Source: Campylorhamphus procurvoides | Lineage: Eukaryota > Chordata > Aves > Passeriformes > Dendrocolaptidae | Direction of reading: 5' to 3' | DNA length: 64,000 bases | Assembly: GCA_013396655.1 (NCBI GenBank) | Contig: WBMV01004231.1 | Location: 434,001 to 498,000 of the forward strand | Part shown: piece by piece, positions 1 to 52,200 of the stretch | Layout: each line of letters starts with the position of its first letter | Numbering within the stretch: the first letter of the stretch is position 1 | Program-made: the position numbers and the translations under genes | The notes under the pieces: generated by a model | Told to the model about the DNA's origin: nothing | Databases searched by the model: none | What the model saw: the letters and a program-made list of their open reading frames with translations, nothing else

Positions 1-1604
1 AGCTGGAGCTGCTGGTTGGGGGAGCTGCTGGCATGCAAGGGAGGGCAGCTGCAAGAATCACTTCTCTGCCCCGAACAACCTCAGATTCAGCTGCAGCTGC
101 ACTGACCAAGCAAAGCTTGGCCTGAGCCCAGGGCACAGCTCTGCCTCCTGCTTTTGGTTCCACAGTGGGATGCCTTGGCTGCTTGGCCACCACACCCTGC
201 CCTATAGCACACACCCAGGGTTAAATATAATAGTGGGTTACTTTCTCCATCCTGCCACTCCTGAATTCATGGCTTACCCGTGGCAGTGTATAAATACACT
301 CGTACCGTGATTGCTATGCCTTGTACACAGGGGTCTGGAATTACAGTATCTCTTGCAGCAGGTCAGACCCTGGGCTCATTCCAGAGCCTTAGTATCTCCA
401 CAGGTTATCAGACCCAAAGGCTGTTCTGGGCTGTTCAAATTTCAGCTCTCCCTGGAAAATCTTGCTATAATTTTTTGCTTATCTATTCTTTCAATAAGTT
501 TTTAGCCTTTGCTGGCTTGTGTCCCGTGGGGAACTTGGGGTCCAGCCTCCTTTCAGGACCATGAGTGTGGAGGTCCTAAAAACCTCCTCTAAGCAGGGTC
601 TAGAGATGTTGGCCAAGCCTGTTTCCTCATAGTACTCAGTCTGTATGTAGCCCTCTCCCCTGCTAGCCAGAAATGCATATGCAGGTTCAGCTTTTGTTGT
701 CACATGAGTCATATATGGTGTCCTGGAGGCACTAAGAAGAATAGCCCTGTGGCCAAGAGTCTGTGCTCCCAACTTTCCTACTCAGGAAATCAATTATTGA
801 GGTGAGTGTGGTCGTTGCAGTGCTAATGTCATCACAAGTCGCAGCTCTGGGTGCTTGGGACTTCTGTGTGCCCTGCCCTCCCGCAGATACCATCAGCCAG
901 GCTTGGTGGAGGAAATTACCGGATCACAGAGTGTATGAATGTTCTGTTCAGAGAGGCTGGGGAGCTGCTTTTCCATCCCCCACCTTCCTCTGCAATTTCT
1001 TGCTCCCCTTTTCCAACCCAAAGCAACATCACAGCTTCCAAAACAACTGTTTATCCCAACAACAGTTTGTGCCTGCAGGAGCAACAGTAGCACTGATAAT
1101 AGCACCTGGATGAGTGCTGACTTATATTTATGTTTTCCAGACCACTCATTCCCTGCCTTTTCAGTGTATTTATCCTTTGCAATTCCAGCTGACAGGATGT
1201 GGTCTGTCCCTAGCAGCCAGGGCACAAACAGAAGTTAATGAGGCTGAATCTGTCTTTGAGTTACCAAGCTAAAGTCCTTAGAATTAGAATAATTGCTGTA
1301 GGTTTGCTACATGGCGTGGCTGCAGTAAAGTTTGGCTTGATTGTACAAGGGTCTGCCATATTTCCACACATATAACCTGCAGAATTTCCTCTAATGAACG
1401 TGTGTGAATCAGAAGCATCTCAGGGTGTATACATGAACTTACTTCAGACCTAGAGGTGCAGCACCTTAAATTGTTCATAGGCTGCTCCCATGCCATGAGA
1501 CCACTAATGATTCTGCTTTCTGCCAACACATCCCATGTTAGACTGTATCAGGTGAACAAAGAACTAGCTGTATTTTAATCTCCATCTCTCCATTTTGACC
1601 ATAG
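1..1604 (+). other. CYFIP2: CYFIP2 intron (partial, upstream of residue 40)
   Basis: Intronic sequence leading to the first visible exon. I looked for the residues 1-39 exons (a stretch ending SSIMYQ) and did not find them here. No repeat or RNA gene recognised. Confidence 0.7.
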
Positions 1605-40834
<39,230 letters not shown>

Positions 40835-43800
40835 TGTGGACACGGACCCCACGTGGGTTGGGAAGGGAGAAGGGACTGGACCCAAACCAGCTGGGAGGGG
40901 TAAACTTGGTGTGAGACCTGGCAACGAAGTGATGCTGGGTCTGCCTCTGCACCTGAGGATGCATCTTCCCCTCGGCCCTGTTTGAGTGCATGTTCCTCTG
41001 TACCATCCCTGTGATCGGTTTTACTTGTAGCTTTCGGACTTGGGGCGGGTGTGGGTGGGTGGGCAAAACGTGCTTTGATTCCATGAAGTGGTCCAGTTTT
41101 CCCCTGTGATTTGCTCAGTCACACACATCACTCTGAAGCCATACTGCAGCCCCCTACATGGGGGTCCTGGGGGGAGAGTTCCACGCTCCCACAGCGCCGG
41201 GAACCTGCTCCCACTGCAGGAGCAGTGGGGCAAATCAACACCCCCAATGACTTGTGCCACCAGCCACAGAGCGGGAGGGTCTGAAGATAAATCTCTGATT
41301 CGCTCTTTGAGAGGAAGAAGGGATGAAGGCAGGATGTGACCTATGGCAGCACCCTGAGGATCAAGTGGTTGGTGCAGAGGAGCCCTGCCAGGGTGGTCGT
41401 GGATGGCTGTGTGCCCCAGGCTGGGCTGAGCTTCGTGCTCTCTGCCACATTGTTGGCCTCTCCAGCATTTCTTAGAGGGAGCTTTGGCACTTGGGCTTCA
41501 GAACAGCAGTGATGTAGACACCAAATAACTCAGCACTTCAGAGAGCAGGGGAAAGAGAAGATGGCTTGGCTTTTTCCCTGCTGTGGGACCTCCATTTATT
41601 TTAATGCAGAGGTTCTCCCCTGAAGGCACATCTTCCATGGACTAAATCAGGTTTCTTATGGACTACAGAAGAGGCCACATTCATGTGAATGTGCTCTTGA
41701 ACAGGTTAATTTGGGTGGAAATAATCACTGGTCCTGACAGGATGCAGGTGTAATTACCTTGAACATAAGGGATCTTTGATCTTCAGCCAAGGATGAGAGC
41801 TGGGGGGCATAATCTCTGTATGTTCAGGGAGCTGTTTTCCCTTGGTTTAGACAAATTCCTAGTGGCACAGTGACTAAAGACCTTTCTTCAGAGAATGGTG
41901 ACTATCAGCAGGGCTTAGGAAACTTCCCATCACTCAGAAATGGTGTCATTGTTTAGAAGAGGTATAATACAGGATAAGCCTTAAAACATACCAAGAATTT
42001 TCTAAGTTTTAAGGCATTCAGAGGGAACACTGGAGTCTTTCCTTTTCTCACTCAGCTATTCTAAGATGCCTGAATAATGAGAACAAATTCAGGTGGAACT
42101 TCAAGAAGGATTTCGTAACTCATAGTCTTCCCTGCTTCCCCTCAGTAGTGTCGTTGGTGTGATAAAAAAGCTTGTGCTTGAAGTTCAAGGAGATGCAACC
42201 CATGCTCCAAGAGAAAATGATCCCAGCCTCATCACTGGCAATGTTTCCTCAGCTTTTGCCTGGTCACAGCAGATAATTGCTGTGACAGTATACAGATGTG
42301 ATAGTATATATTCCTTTCATGCATTTCATCATGCCTTGTAAACTGCATGCTGTTACAGATGTTAAAAGTCAGAGCCTGGGTGTATTCTGTCAGAGGGAAC
42401 ATAGAATTAATTAGTAGGGTTGTCCCAGCTGGAGTATTCTGTCTTAGGAATCAACAGCCAGCAAACTAGTATTGGCAAGAGATCTTTCTGGGTGGGATGA
42501 ATTTGTTCTCTCAGACATTCATCACCTACTCCCTTGATAATCAATAAATAGCCCACACATGACAAGTGCTGGACATTTTCACACCTTGAGTTTCCATTAA
42601 TTACTGAGACAGACATTTCAGCTGCAGGGAGGAGATTGTGTAGCACAGTAATCTGAAAGTAAAATGAAATCTCAGGAAGTCTGGCTGAAATCTTGGAGTG
42701 TCAGGGAAGGACCCAGCCCAACAAGGAGAGCTGTTTCCTCTGCATTGTGACGAAGAGCAGCAGAAGAGCATCTGGGATTTGCTGACACTCAGGGCTCTTG
42801 CTCTCTATTTACTCTTCCACTAAGGGTGTCAGTTCTGGTTTTCCATCATGGTCCTACACTTCTACACTATTGGAGTGAGGGTATCTAAAGATATATATTT
42901 TTAAAAGGAAGAGGAGAATCAAGCACTTTATTTTTTGTGGAAAACAAGATACAAGGAAGATAGATCCAAACAAGATCTTATTTTTCCTGATCTAAATAGT
43001 AAGTGCTTGTTATTTTGGTATGAAAGTGTTGCTGAAAAGGTGGCACAAGTCCCTGTCTGGCTCTCAGAGCCACCTCTAGGCACAGCACAAATTAAATGTC
43101 CTACTGTATCTGGCATGTTATGAGATGTTGGAATCTTCTCAGAAACCAGCATGAATGAGCAAGAGGTTGCTACAAAAGGATGAACTGTACCAAATGACCC
43201 AGTCTCAGCTACCTGCAAAAAGGGATATAGTAAGGTGAATTTAAATGCCTGTTTTCCTCTGTTTAGGTCTGAAATGAGTCATGAGATATTTCACTGAAAC
43301 CTGTAAATCTCTGCATTTTTTTGCTGTAGTTTTGCCATAGTAATTCCCTGAAGCTCTGCAAAACGTGGTTGCACATACTTGAAGGAACAGGTGGACGAAA
43401 TCTCTGTTGCCCTTGGATTTGCATGAGCAAAATGTAAAGTGTTTTGACTGTAGAGTGTATGCACATGTTTTGCCTTGTTGCTCAAGTAGTATGAGGAATC
43501 AGCTAGGAATAATTTTATGGTCTTAATTTCTGAGATTTTATGTTACTGTCCTTTGATTATCTCAAGGGTTCAAATAGTCTTTAGCTTCAGTTCTCTCATC
43601 TTCCTTGACTGTGTATGAGAAAGAGATCTAGGCTGAGGTCTTTAAACGGCTCCACGAAAATGGATTTTTTATCTCCTGTCCTTTTTTTAAAATTATCACT
43701 GTTAATGGAAACAGGGAGCAAATTTGTGGCAGTAGGGCTAAATAGTAACAGATGGCCATGGATATATTCTCCACACTTGCAGACTTTCTGCCAAATTTGG

Positions 43801-44705
43801 GTGTCTTCCTTGCAGATATTCTCCAATCCTACAGTTTTCAGCCTTTTATAATCTATTCTTTTTCTAGGGAAATGTTGGCTCCTGTCTGAATAATTCCAAG
43901 TCCACTAAGTATGGACTTGCTTTTTTACCTATATTTTCCTGCTTATGCTGAAGTAGTCTGCAAACTCCCTGGCATTTACCAGCCACCACTTGGCATGTCC
44001 ACTTCAAAGACAAGTTGTTGGCTCACTACAGGAATTACAGGGGAGAAGGGATGGCCTGTGTCATGAATGAAGTCAGACTGGGTTATTTTAATGTTCCCTC
44101 CGGCTTTACCATTATAAGATGTTGGCAGTGCACATGCTTTTCTAGGATGATGCTACACTTGACTTTCAATGCTACAATAGAAAGGGGAAGCAAACTAGTT
44201 CAAGCTCAGCACTTCAGTGGTTTTCCTTTGACAGCACTTAGTAGCATTGAAGAATGTTAGTCCTTTTTCTCCTGCATTACTCCAGTCCAGTAGGTTCATG
44301 TGGGTTTGAGAACAAAAGAAAAAAGAATTGAGGGTGTAAAAAGCCCAAGAAAATATTCTCAAAAACTGTTGTCAAATGTACCATATTTGTATGAAAAGCT
44401 GCTTGAGTTATTTTGTACAATGAATTTTATTTATGGTGAGGTATATTTACGCTTGTGATCTGATACAGTGTTAAATTTTTGATCCATATTTGCTATGCAG
44501 CTGAAGATGATATTTTGGTTTTGTATTTTTTGCTGTTGTTCTGAAATACAGCCAACAGAAGCTTCCATCTCCATTAGAAGTGCTTCTGCAAGAGTAAAGC
44601 ATCTGGTACCTGGTGATATGTCCCGTAACACAGCAACCAACAGTGTGTACAACAAATGTGGGATGACTTTTGTGATAAAGAGAAATAAAAATTGGGCTCA
44701 TTCAT
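40835..44705 (+). other. CYFIP2: CYFIP2 3' untranslated region
   Basis: AT-leaning sequence between the CYFIP2 stop and a canonical AATAAA at 44684-44689, which is followed by a TTTATTTTGTGGTGTC element typical of a cleavage site. An earlier AATAAA at 42543-42548 could give a shorter form. I see no second gene and no repeat I recognise. The length (about 3.9 kb) is inferred from the signal, not from transcript data. Confidence 0.7.
44684..44689 (+). terminator. CYFIP2: Probable CYFIP2 polyadenylation signal
   Basis: Canonical AATAAA in GAGAAATAAAAATTGGG, followed about 30 nt later by a T- and GT-rich stretch. It is the strongest such signal after the CYFIP2 stop. Confidence 0.7.
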
Positions 44706-47700
44706 GAAATGGGCAGACTTTATTTTGTGGTGTCATCATCATGATATCTGTATGTGAATCTATGGGAGTGGGAGCTCCTGTGCTCAGCTCTAGACTAAAC
44801 AGTGTGGCTGATTTCATAGCTTCTTCCCAAGGTTCCTCATAGGAACAGCTTCCTAGCTTAAGAGGAATAGAAATGCAATGGTTCTTCAGATAGAATTGGA
44901 AGTGAGCTTTCCACCGTGACAGGCAGCTCTGCTCATCTTTCCAGTGTGCTTTAAGTCAGGACATGCTGCAGCTTTGTGAGTGACATCCTGCTGTGCAGCA
45001 CTGTGTGCCCGATGGGTTGAAAGTTGCCCAATGTTTACTGATTTCAACATGCAGCATGGAATAGCAGGAGGGCAGGACTTTTTTCTGCCTCAGCCACTGA
45101 TCCTGGGCAGGTTGGTTGGGTTTCGTTCTTTCATTCTTTCTTCAATCAAGATTGTTTTGGTTTTTTTTTTAACAAATTTTAGCTGCTGTCTCATGCACAC
45201 CCCAGTTCTCACACACCAGCCTTAAGTGCTGGGAGTTCACATGGTCTCTCACCTAAAGCCAGAAGCAATTCTTGCTTTGAGTCTCAGTGTCCAAGACTCT
45301 GAATTTTGAACAAACAATCCTAAGGGAATGATATCAAAGAGACAGGCCCGCATCATCTTCCTAGTGTTCCTAAATATGTTTACATCTGCAGATTAAAGGC
45401 ACATCACCAGTTCATTAATGATTGTTCTATTCTTTCAAAAGCTTAACAAAATTACCCTTTCTGTGACCCCCTCTGCAAGCCAGGAGTGCCTTTCATATCT
45501 AGTTTTGCTTGATTTAGAGTTCTGATGCAAACGCCTGGCAGATAAGAGGTCTGCAAACAAACGATATGCTGATTGCATGTCACTTCACCTCCTGGCACCC
45601 ACTGATGCTCGGGTGCCTCAAGGCCTCTGGTGCCCATTGAGCACCAGCTCCCATCCATCACCAACCCACCACTCCTGTTCTGACAACATACTTGTTTTAT
45701 GGGGCCGCAGTGACCTGGATCACTGAACTGATCTGGATAAAATATTTAACAGCCCTGGGAGAAAGGAGCTGGGGTGTGTTTTATGGCCTCATGACCCTGG
45801 ATCACTCAGCAGCCCCTCAGCACAGACTCACAGGTATGTGCACTGGCACAGGGAGGGCAGTACCACAAGGGTGGGAACCCACCATGGGTGTGACAGGCTT
45901 GGGAACTCTCGCTGTTGGTGTTGTCTAAACTTGTAGTACCAAATGTCAGCCTCAGCCACTGCAGGCACAGTTACCTTGAGACAGGCTGAATTCAAAGCTG
46001 TCTGCTCAACAAAGTTCAGTCTTCCAAGCTTTGAGCATCCTTTCAAGTAGTGCTGCGATCATCCAACAGCAGGCAATTCCTTTAACCCCTACACTATCAG
46101 GTCATTGCCAGGAAGAGGATTTACCCTCTCTTTGAAGCAGCAGAAGGCTCCTTGGAGCCCTAAAACAACACAAAGCCAGAGCAGAATATTGCAACCCTGT
46201 TCAGAAAGTTTCCACAGGAACCATGCCTAGCAGACATCCAAGGGCAAAAGTTTCTATCACCTGATAGCAGGATACTTCCACCATTATTTTTAACACAGGA
46301 CAATTGATACCCAGTATTTTTCCATCATTTTTTCCAGACCAGAAGAGATGAGCAGACAGGAGCAGGGGAAAGAAAAGCCTTTTGATGTTGCTAAAGAGGT
46401 TATATGCATGCAAAGCTGTCTTGTTCTGCCCCCTGGATTCCAGTCAAGTTTTTTGGAGTGGAAACCAGTATTTCAGGAGGAACTACATTGTTAGAAGATG
46501 AGCTGCTAAGGAAGGCTCCCTGATTTCTGATGAGTTATTTTTAAGGCGGCATCTAATGGGAGTATCAACCAGTGAGGTCATAGCTTGGAGCTGAATTCCC
46601 TTAATTACAGCCTTCCCATTAAAATGAGGATATGAGGCAATAAAAGAGGCATTGGCTGCCTCCCTACTTTATTGCTATCAGTCTCAACTTGCCCTTGACT
46701 CAGCGTAGAAGGCAATTCCATGCCAATCCTACCTAGCTTTTAACTCCCATATTGCCATATGCAGCTTGGGTAAATCCATCAAATGCAACTCCTGTGACAC
46801 TCCTGTATGCACTGCTCCCCACAGCCCCTGCACCAAAGAGAAAGAAATGTATGGCACATTTGTGTCTGTGGTTGATTACAAGATCTGACTGAAGTTTCTC
46901 CCACAGCGGTGACAACTAGGCATGCTCCATCCCTGATGTCTGATAGAGCCAGCTCACACTGCAGTGTCCCCTCCTTTTGGGACCTCTTCCTCATCATGCC
47001 TCTGTTCCCAGAACTTAGAATGGCTTCTTTTGGAGGTCTTACCCCTTGTCAAATATGGCAAAAGTGTCCCACGGCATCAAATATCTTTGAGGATGAAGGG
47101 GAGTACATAAACACACATGTAAGTGGTCACGTTAGCCTCTTCCTTTAGGAAATCAAGCTGACAGGGGAAAGTAAAGCTGTGGCCCAAAGTGCCTATTGCT
47201 TTTAAGTGCATCATGCTGTGGCAGTAATGTATGAGGCTGCACCATGACCAAAAGGATTATTTTAATCCCAGACCTCTTCCATAAAAATTTGCTCCCTCCC
47301 TCCACCCCTTTGTGCACAGTGGGCAACTGTGCTCTACACAGAGAACAACACTCGCCCACAAAAGCTTGGAAATTATTTTGGACAGAGTTTAACTGCCGAT
47401 AATCACATCACAATTAGGACTTCCTAGCTATGAGCGAGACCTCAGGGTGTTGGAAAAGGTCCAGCAAAAGGGAGAGCCCCAGAGTGCCCCAAGTACCAGA
47501 GCAAACAGGTGGGGTAGCCTGGGAATGGACAGGGGACACAAATTCCCCAGCCAGTGCAGGCAGTCAGCACTGCAAACACAGCAAATACTTGTCCCACTCC
47601 ACCATCACATTGGTTTCTGCAATCAGCTTCATACTCACACATTGCATGAATAACTCTTAATTAGCATCAGTGAGTACATTTACTAAATAGAGGCTAAATC

Positions 47701-48499
47701 CTGCCATCACTGTCTTGCCCAGGGTCTTTCCCGTTTTGCCTGCCTAATATATAACAGCAGCAGAAGTTGCTCCCAGAACACTGATAAATTAGCATGTTTC
47801 ATTTCCTACTTCAAAACCTGCTGCCAAATGATTTGGATTGATTATCAAGTGCTCTGTGATAAAGAGGAGGACATGGTATTTGGCTGGCACCGTCTCTGCC
47901 AGCCAGTGACCTGCAGCAGGACTGGGGTGGATGAACAGTACTGATTAAAATCAAATGACTCACAAAGCACTTGAGCATTACATTTGCTGGAGAAAACAGT
48001 TGCTCAGAGATAGGATCGGGCACTGAGTGAAGGAGCCATGAGGTGTTAGCAATGCTGCAGCCTGATGGTCTAAGGGCAATTTCTGTTGCAACAGGTAATT
48101 TATGTTATAGGGGAAAAAAAGAAAAGCAATTTTTCAAACACATTCAAATCACACAAATCTTACATCTTCATATTGCCTTATGAGTGTTTATACCTCTAAA
48201 TGTGGGCTTGCTGAAGAAAAGCTATTGTTTTATTACTGGTTTTACTAACCTCTTCTGACCTACAGCAAAACCTGGCTAAGGGCACCAAAAGGCCTTTTGT
48301 ATGAGCAGTAGGTTTCTGTGTACACACGGGCACGGAGCACAAACGCAGGAAAGGAGCTCGGCAGAGCAGGGTGGGGATGAGGGCAAAACACACTGATGTG
48401 CCACACGCTCCGAAATGTTCACACGCTACAATCAGCGAGAGAGGCTTTGGCTGCCGTGGGAAGGGGAGCTAATGGAGTCTTTTCCTCTACAGGCTGAAA
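44706..48499. other. Intergenic region between CYFIP2 and NIPAL4
   Basis: 3.8 kb of AT-rich sequence with no gene, RNA gene or repeat that I can support. All open stretches are short and show no splice-supported structure. It may hold regulatory elements for either neighbour. Confidence 0.65.
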
Positions 48500-48690
48500 A
48501 AAATAAGGCATCTCCACCGCTTCTCATGTGGCTTCCCCTCCAGATCCTTCAAAATCTCCTTTGGATGCTCTCTAACAGCTTTATATCCTTCATATATTGT
48601 GGCTCCCAAAACTTTTAGGCTGGAAAGCGCCTCTAAGCTCATAGAATCCAGCTATTAACCTAACATTACCACTAACATTTCTCTTGTTTA
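48500..48690 (-). repeat. CR1-like LINE fragment (antisense), diverged
   Basis: On the + strand it holds TTTGGATGCTCTCTAACAGC, a TTTATATCCTTCATATATTG block, TGGCTCCCAAAACTTTTAGG, GGCTGGAAAGCGCCTCTAAG and ATCCAGCTATTAACCTAACA. These are reverse-complement landmarks of CR1 3' sequence, diverged from consensus. It ends about 40 nt before the NIPAL4 CpG island. Confidence 0.7.
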
Positions 48691-48934
48691 CCCTTAATTT
48701 CTGTTTCACCACACCCTGCTCACGTTTAAAGCCCCCGGCTTGGCAGCGTGCGCGACCCGCTCAGCGCACACCGGGATCCCCCCGCCGGGACTCGCACACC
48801 CCAGAGCCACCTCCTCCTACCGCTGCAACAAGATAAAAACACTCCAGAGGACAAACACCTGCGGCAGGACCCTCACCCCGGGCCGGTGGGAAGGAACAGA
48901 ACCCCCGGCTGCTGCCACCGCATCCCTGGCAGGC

Positions 48935-48992
48935 GGGGGACGGGGATAGGGATAGGGATAGGGATGGGGATGGGGACGGGGACGGGGACGGG
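48935..48992 (+). repeat. GGGATA / GGGGAC G-rich tandem repeat
   Basis: Successive GGGATA units pass into GGGGAT and GGGGAC units, giving about nine runs of three or more G separated by two or three bases. The + strand could form a G-quadruplex. Confidence 0.9.
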
Positions 48993-49136
48993 CCCAGCCC
49001 AGCCCGGGGAGCGGTGGCTACCCCAGGGCGCCTTGCAAGGCTCTCCCGGGTATTGCTGCCGGTGCTCCGAGCCCATGGAGGGGCCGGCCCGTCCCGTCCC
49101 GGAGGAGGAGCCGGGCTGGCACAGGTGTGCCGGCAG

Positions 49137-49159
49137 CCCTGCCCTGCCCTGCCCTGCCC
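49137..49159 (+). repeat. CCCTG short tandem repeat
   Basis: About four and a half copies of CCCTG in the NIPAL4 5' region, within the upstream in-frame segment. Confidence 0.85.
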
Positions 49160-49215
49160 AGCCCAGCCCGGCTCTGCCCGCGGGATGCGCTGAGCAGAGC
49201 CGGGGCACGGAGGCG

Positions 49216-49252
49216 ATGGAGCCGCTGGAGACGAACAGGAGCTGCAGCAACG
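49216..49252 (+). CDS. NIPAL4: NIPAL4 exon 1, residues 1-13
   Basis: ATG with G at -3 and +4 (GGCGATGG). It encodes [12 protein letters not shown] plus one base of Gly13, then donor GTGGGT. It lies inside the CpG island. The frame stays open far upstream, so an N-terminal extension is possible. Confidence 0.85.
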
Positions 49253-52200
49253 GTGGGTGCAGCCCCGGGGGGACCGGGATGGGCACCGGGAGCAGCCCCG
49301 GCCCTGCCCGCCCGGCGGCCCCGGGAGCGGCGGGAGAGGTCTGGGAAAGGGCTGAGCCCGTGGCACCCCCCCACAAAAACCATCCCTACCCTGGCTTTGG
49401 GGCTGTCCTCTGTCACTGCTGGTTTTTTGTTGGGTTTGGGGTTTCTTGTCTTGTCTTTTGAGGTGTGTATGGGAATGGAAAAACTTGAGCCACACAGCCT
49501 GCACTGCGAGCAGCCTGCGCCACGCTCTGCTGGCCTTACAGCACACAAAGAAGCCAGAACTCGGGGGTTTAATGCTTTAAAGATTAACTAACGCAGTCGG
49601 TGATCACCCCATCCCGCTGCCTTACGTTTGTGCCCATTGTGGAGATTTTCACCTAGAGAGAGATGCAGGTTCCTCCTGCATCTCCCAGGAGCTGTTTCCA
49701 CGATCAAAGATGTTTTTCTGTTAGGAAAAAAATACCGTTAGAGAACCTTTAAAAATTCATCTAGAATTTTTTCCTTTGGGAAAAAGGTTATTGCCAGTTC
49801 AGATCCAGAACATCAGCTGTGCCAGGGCCAGGGGTTGCAGCTTTAGAAGATCTAAGCCAGTCTCCTGGTTCAGGGAAAATGTAGGACCTATGATCAGGCT
49901 GCCAGCAGTGCTGGGAGCAGTTTAGTCATTGCATACCCCTTGCTGCTCCGTATTTCCTACATGAGTTCAGGTGGAAAATTGAAGTCTTTCAGGACAAAGG
50001 GACTTTTGTGACACTCCACCTGGCTGCTCTGTTCCCCACAGTCACAGTCACGTCGTCTTTACTACACTCAGAGTGAAGATTGCAATAGAAAGATGTGCTG
50101 GGTGTGGTAGGAGTGTCAGAGGTGGAAGAAACTGAGCAATTTTTCCACCCACACACAGGAACACACCTGGGCCAGAGACACGGAGCTGTAGTGTGCTTGG
50201 TATTAACAGCAGAAAACTGGCTGCCCTCTGTCCTTCAACACTGGCAGGACTGGGTTTGTTTAAGGAGCAGTCAGGCACTCTACAAATAAGAATAAAACTA
50301 TTAAACAGTAGAAGCAACATAGAGATGAAACTTTGGTCTGAGACAAACCTACTGTTGTCTCATGACACAGCTCAGTGCTCAGAGCTGGAGCAGATGCACA
50401 AAGTGCTGGCATCACTCCACATCAAACCCAAAGTTATAAGCTGCAGGTGAGCTGGCAGATAGATGTAAGGATTAGTTGTTTGGAAAGCACCAAAACCTTT
50501 GAATCAACAAGGCTGAGTGTTGATAATGCATAATTCAACCCCATAATATCAGAGTTTGGTGGAGGTACTCTGGCATATATATTTGCAAAGTCAAATTATA
50601 TTATTAGAGGGGTTCTTGTGGCCTTCCAGTTCAGTGTGTGGACTGGTCAACACACTCAGTGTCAGTGAGATGCTTGAACTGCGGGCTGTAAATCTGTCAC
50701 TCACCTTGCCATTTCCACATGAGAGTAAAGAGATGTCCTGAGCTTTTGAGAGCTGATGGGTATGTGCTTTTATGGTGACAGCACACGTGGCTGTTCAGGG
50801 GACATCTGAGTGAGTCCAAGGACTCTACAGACAGCGTTGATAGTTGTGTAATTTGCTGTTTTATCTCCTCCCTGGTCTCACAGGATCTCTAATCACCCTT
50901 TCGTGCCTTTCCCACCGGGTTGTGTGCCAAGTGATCAGCGATGCTGACCCAGCTGACTCTGTCCAGGACAATGGGACTTCGGATGATTCCTGGATAACTG
51001 GGCTGGAAAGCAATTATGGATTCTATATTGGCCTGGGCTTGGCTGTCTTCTCCAGTTTCCTCATTGGAAGCAGTGTCATCCTCAAGAAGAAGGGGCTGCT
51101 ACGGCTGGTGGAGAAGGGAGGCACCAGGGCAGGTAAGGCTTGTTTTGGGGGGGAGGAGGGAGAAGGTCCACCCCTTCCCAGAACCACACGCATCATCCAA
51201 ACTCCAGCACCCATAAGGGAACGGAACACCTCTGGGTATAGTCAGTCTTCTGTCAGCAATGTAAATAAGACCTTTTGTGAATGCATTTTTGTGTGTGAGA
51301 CTGAGACAGCAGTGCTGTACAGGAGCTGAGGTGCTAATTTACAGAGCACTGCATTGGAAAGGAGTTATTTTGCAGAGCCCTGAACTGGAAAAGCTCAGCT
51401 AAAAGCAGCATTCCCTTTCCAGGCACTGCAAAAGCAAGGGATTTGCCCTGTGCAATCAGAGGTGCCCCACCAGAACTACTATACATATCCATCACAGTTC
51501 TTACAGAGGACACAGTGAGGCCAAGAGGAAGCAGAGTGCTGAAAGCTCTGTGAAATGGGTCCCTTTGCACAAAGCTGCAAGTCATCACCATGCCACAAAC
51601 CAGAGAACAGTACTGTGACTGCACTCTTGCTCTTATTGATGCACTAGGCAGCTTTGTCACCGAGACAAGGACATGGCCCCATGTGCTTTAATTAGAAAAA
51701 GCCACGTATGAGTGCAGGACTGCACAGCAGCACTCTGGGTGAGCTCTGCTTGTGGTTTCAGAAGGTTTCCTTCTGAGGTATGTTGCTCAACAGCCTGTAG
51801 ATAACTTTCCTCTAACAGCAGGCTCTTAGGGTGAAGCGTGTGTTTATAGATGGGCAGTGGTGGAGGAGCACTGCCTGCAGCAGAATTGCAGTGTGGAACT
51901 GGACACATCCCATCAGCACTGCGAAACAAACGTGCTCTAGAAGCAGTGTGAGTCCTACCTGGCAGCTGACCTACTTGCATAACTACAAAACAAAATGATA
52001 ATTAAAATACTACTGCTTTCAAGGTCTGGCCTAGGAACAATTCTTAAATAATTTTTCAGAGGAAGTAAATGTCACCATCCTCATTTTACTGTGTCCCCCT
52101 ATGGGCACATGCAGAGGCATGGAATGATGAAGTGATGGTCCAGAGCCAACCAGCAAAGCTGCCAACAGCGCCTGAGCCACAGGCCAGTCTCGAGTCCATC

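Larger units (their letters stand above)
48735..49360 (+). promoter_or_regulatory. NIPAL4: CpG island and promoter region of NIPAL4
   Basis: Sharp change from AT-rich intergenic DNA to GC-rich, CpG-dense sequence (for example GCGTGCGCGACCCGCTCAGC), spanning the first coding exon. It contains a G-rich hexamer repeat and a CCCTG repeat. No TATA box was recognised, so dispersed initiation is expected. The exact transcription start is not visible. Confidence 0.75.

Noticed and set aside
48748..49546. Long overlapping open frames on both strands (237 codons +, 261 codons -)
   Set aside because: They lie in a CpG island where stops are rare, are low-complexity (Pro, Gly, Ala, Ser repeats from tandem DNA repeats) and match no family. 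Only the part around 49216 is used, as NIPAL4 exon 1, with a possible extension from 49075.
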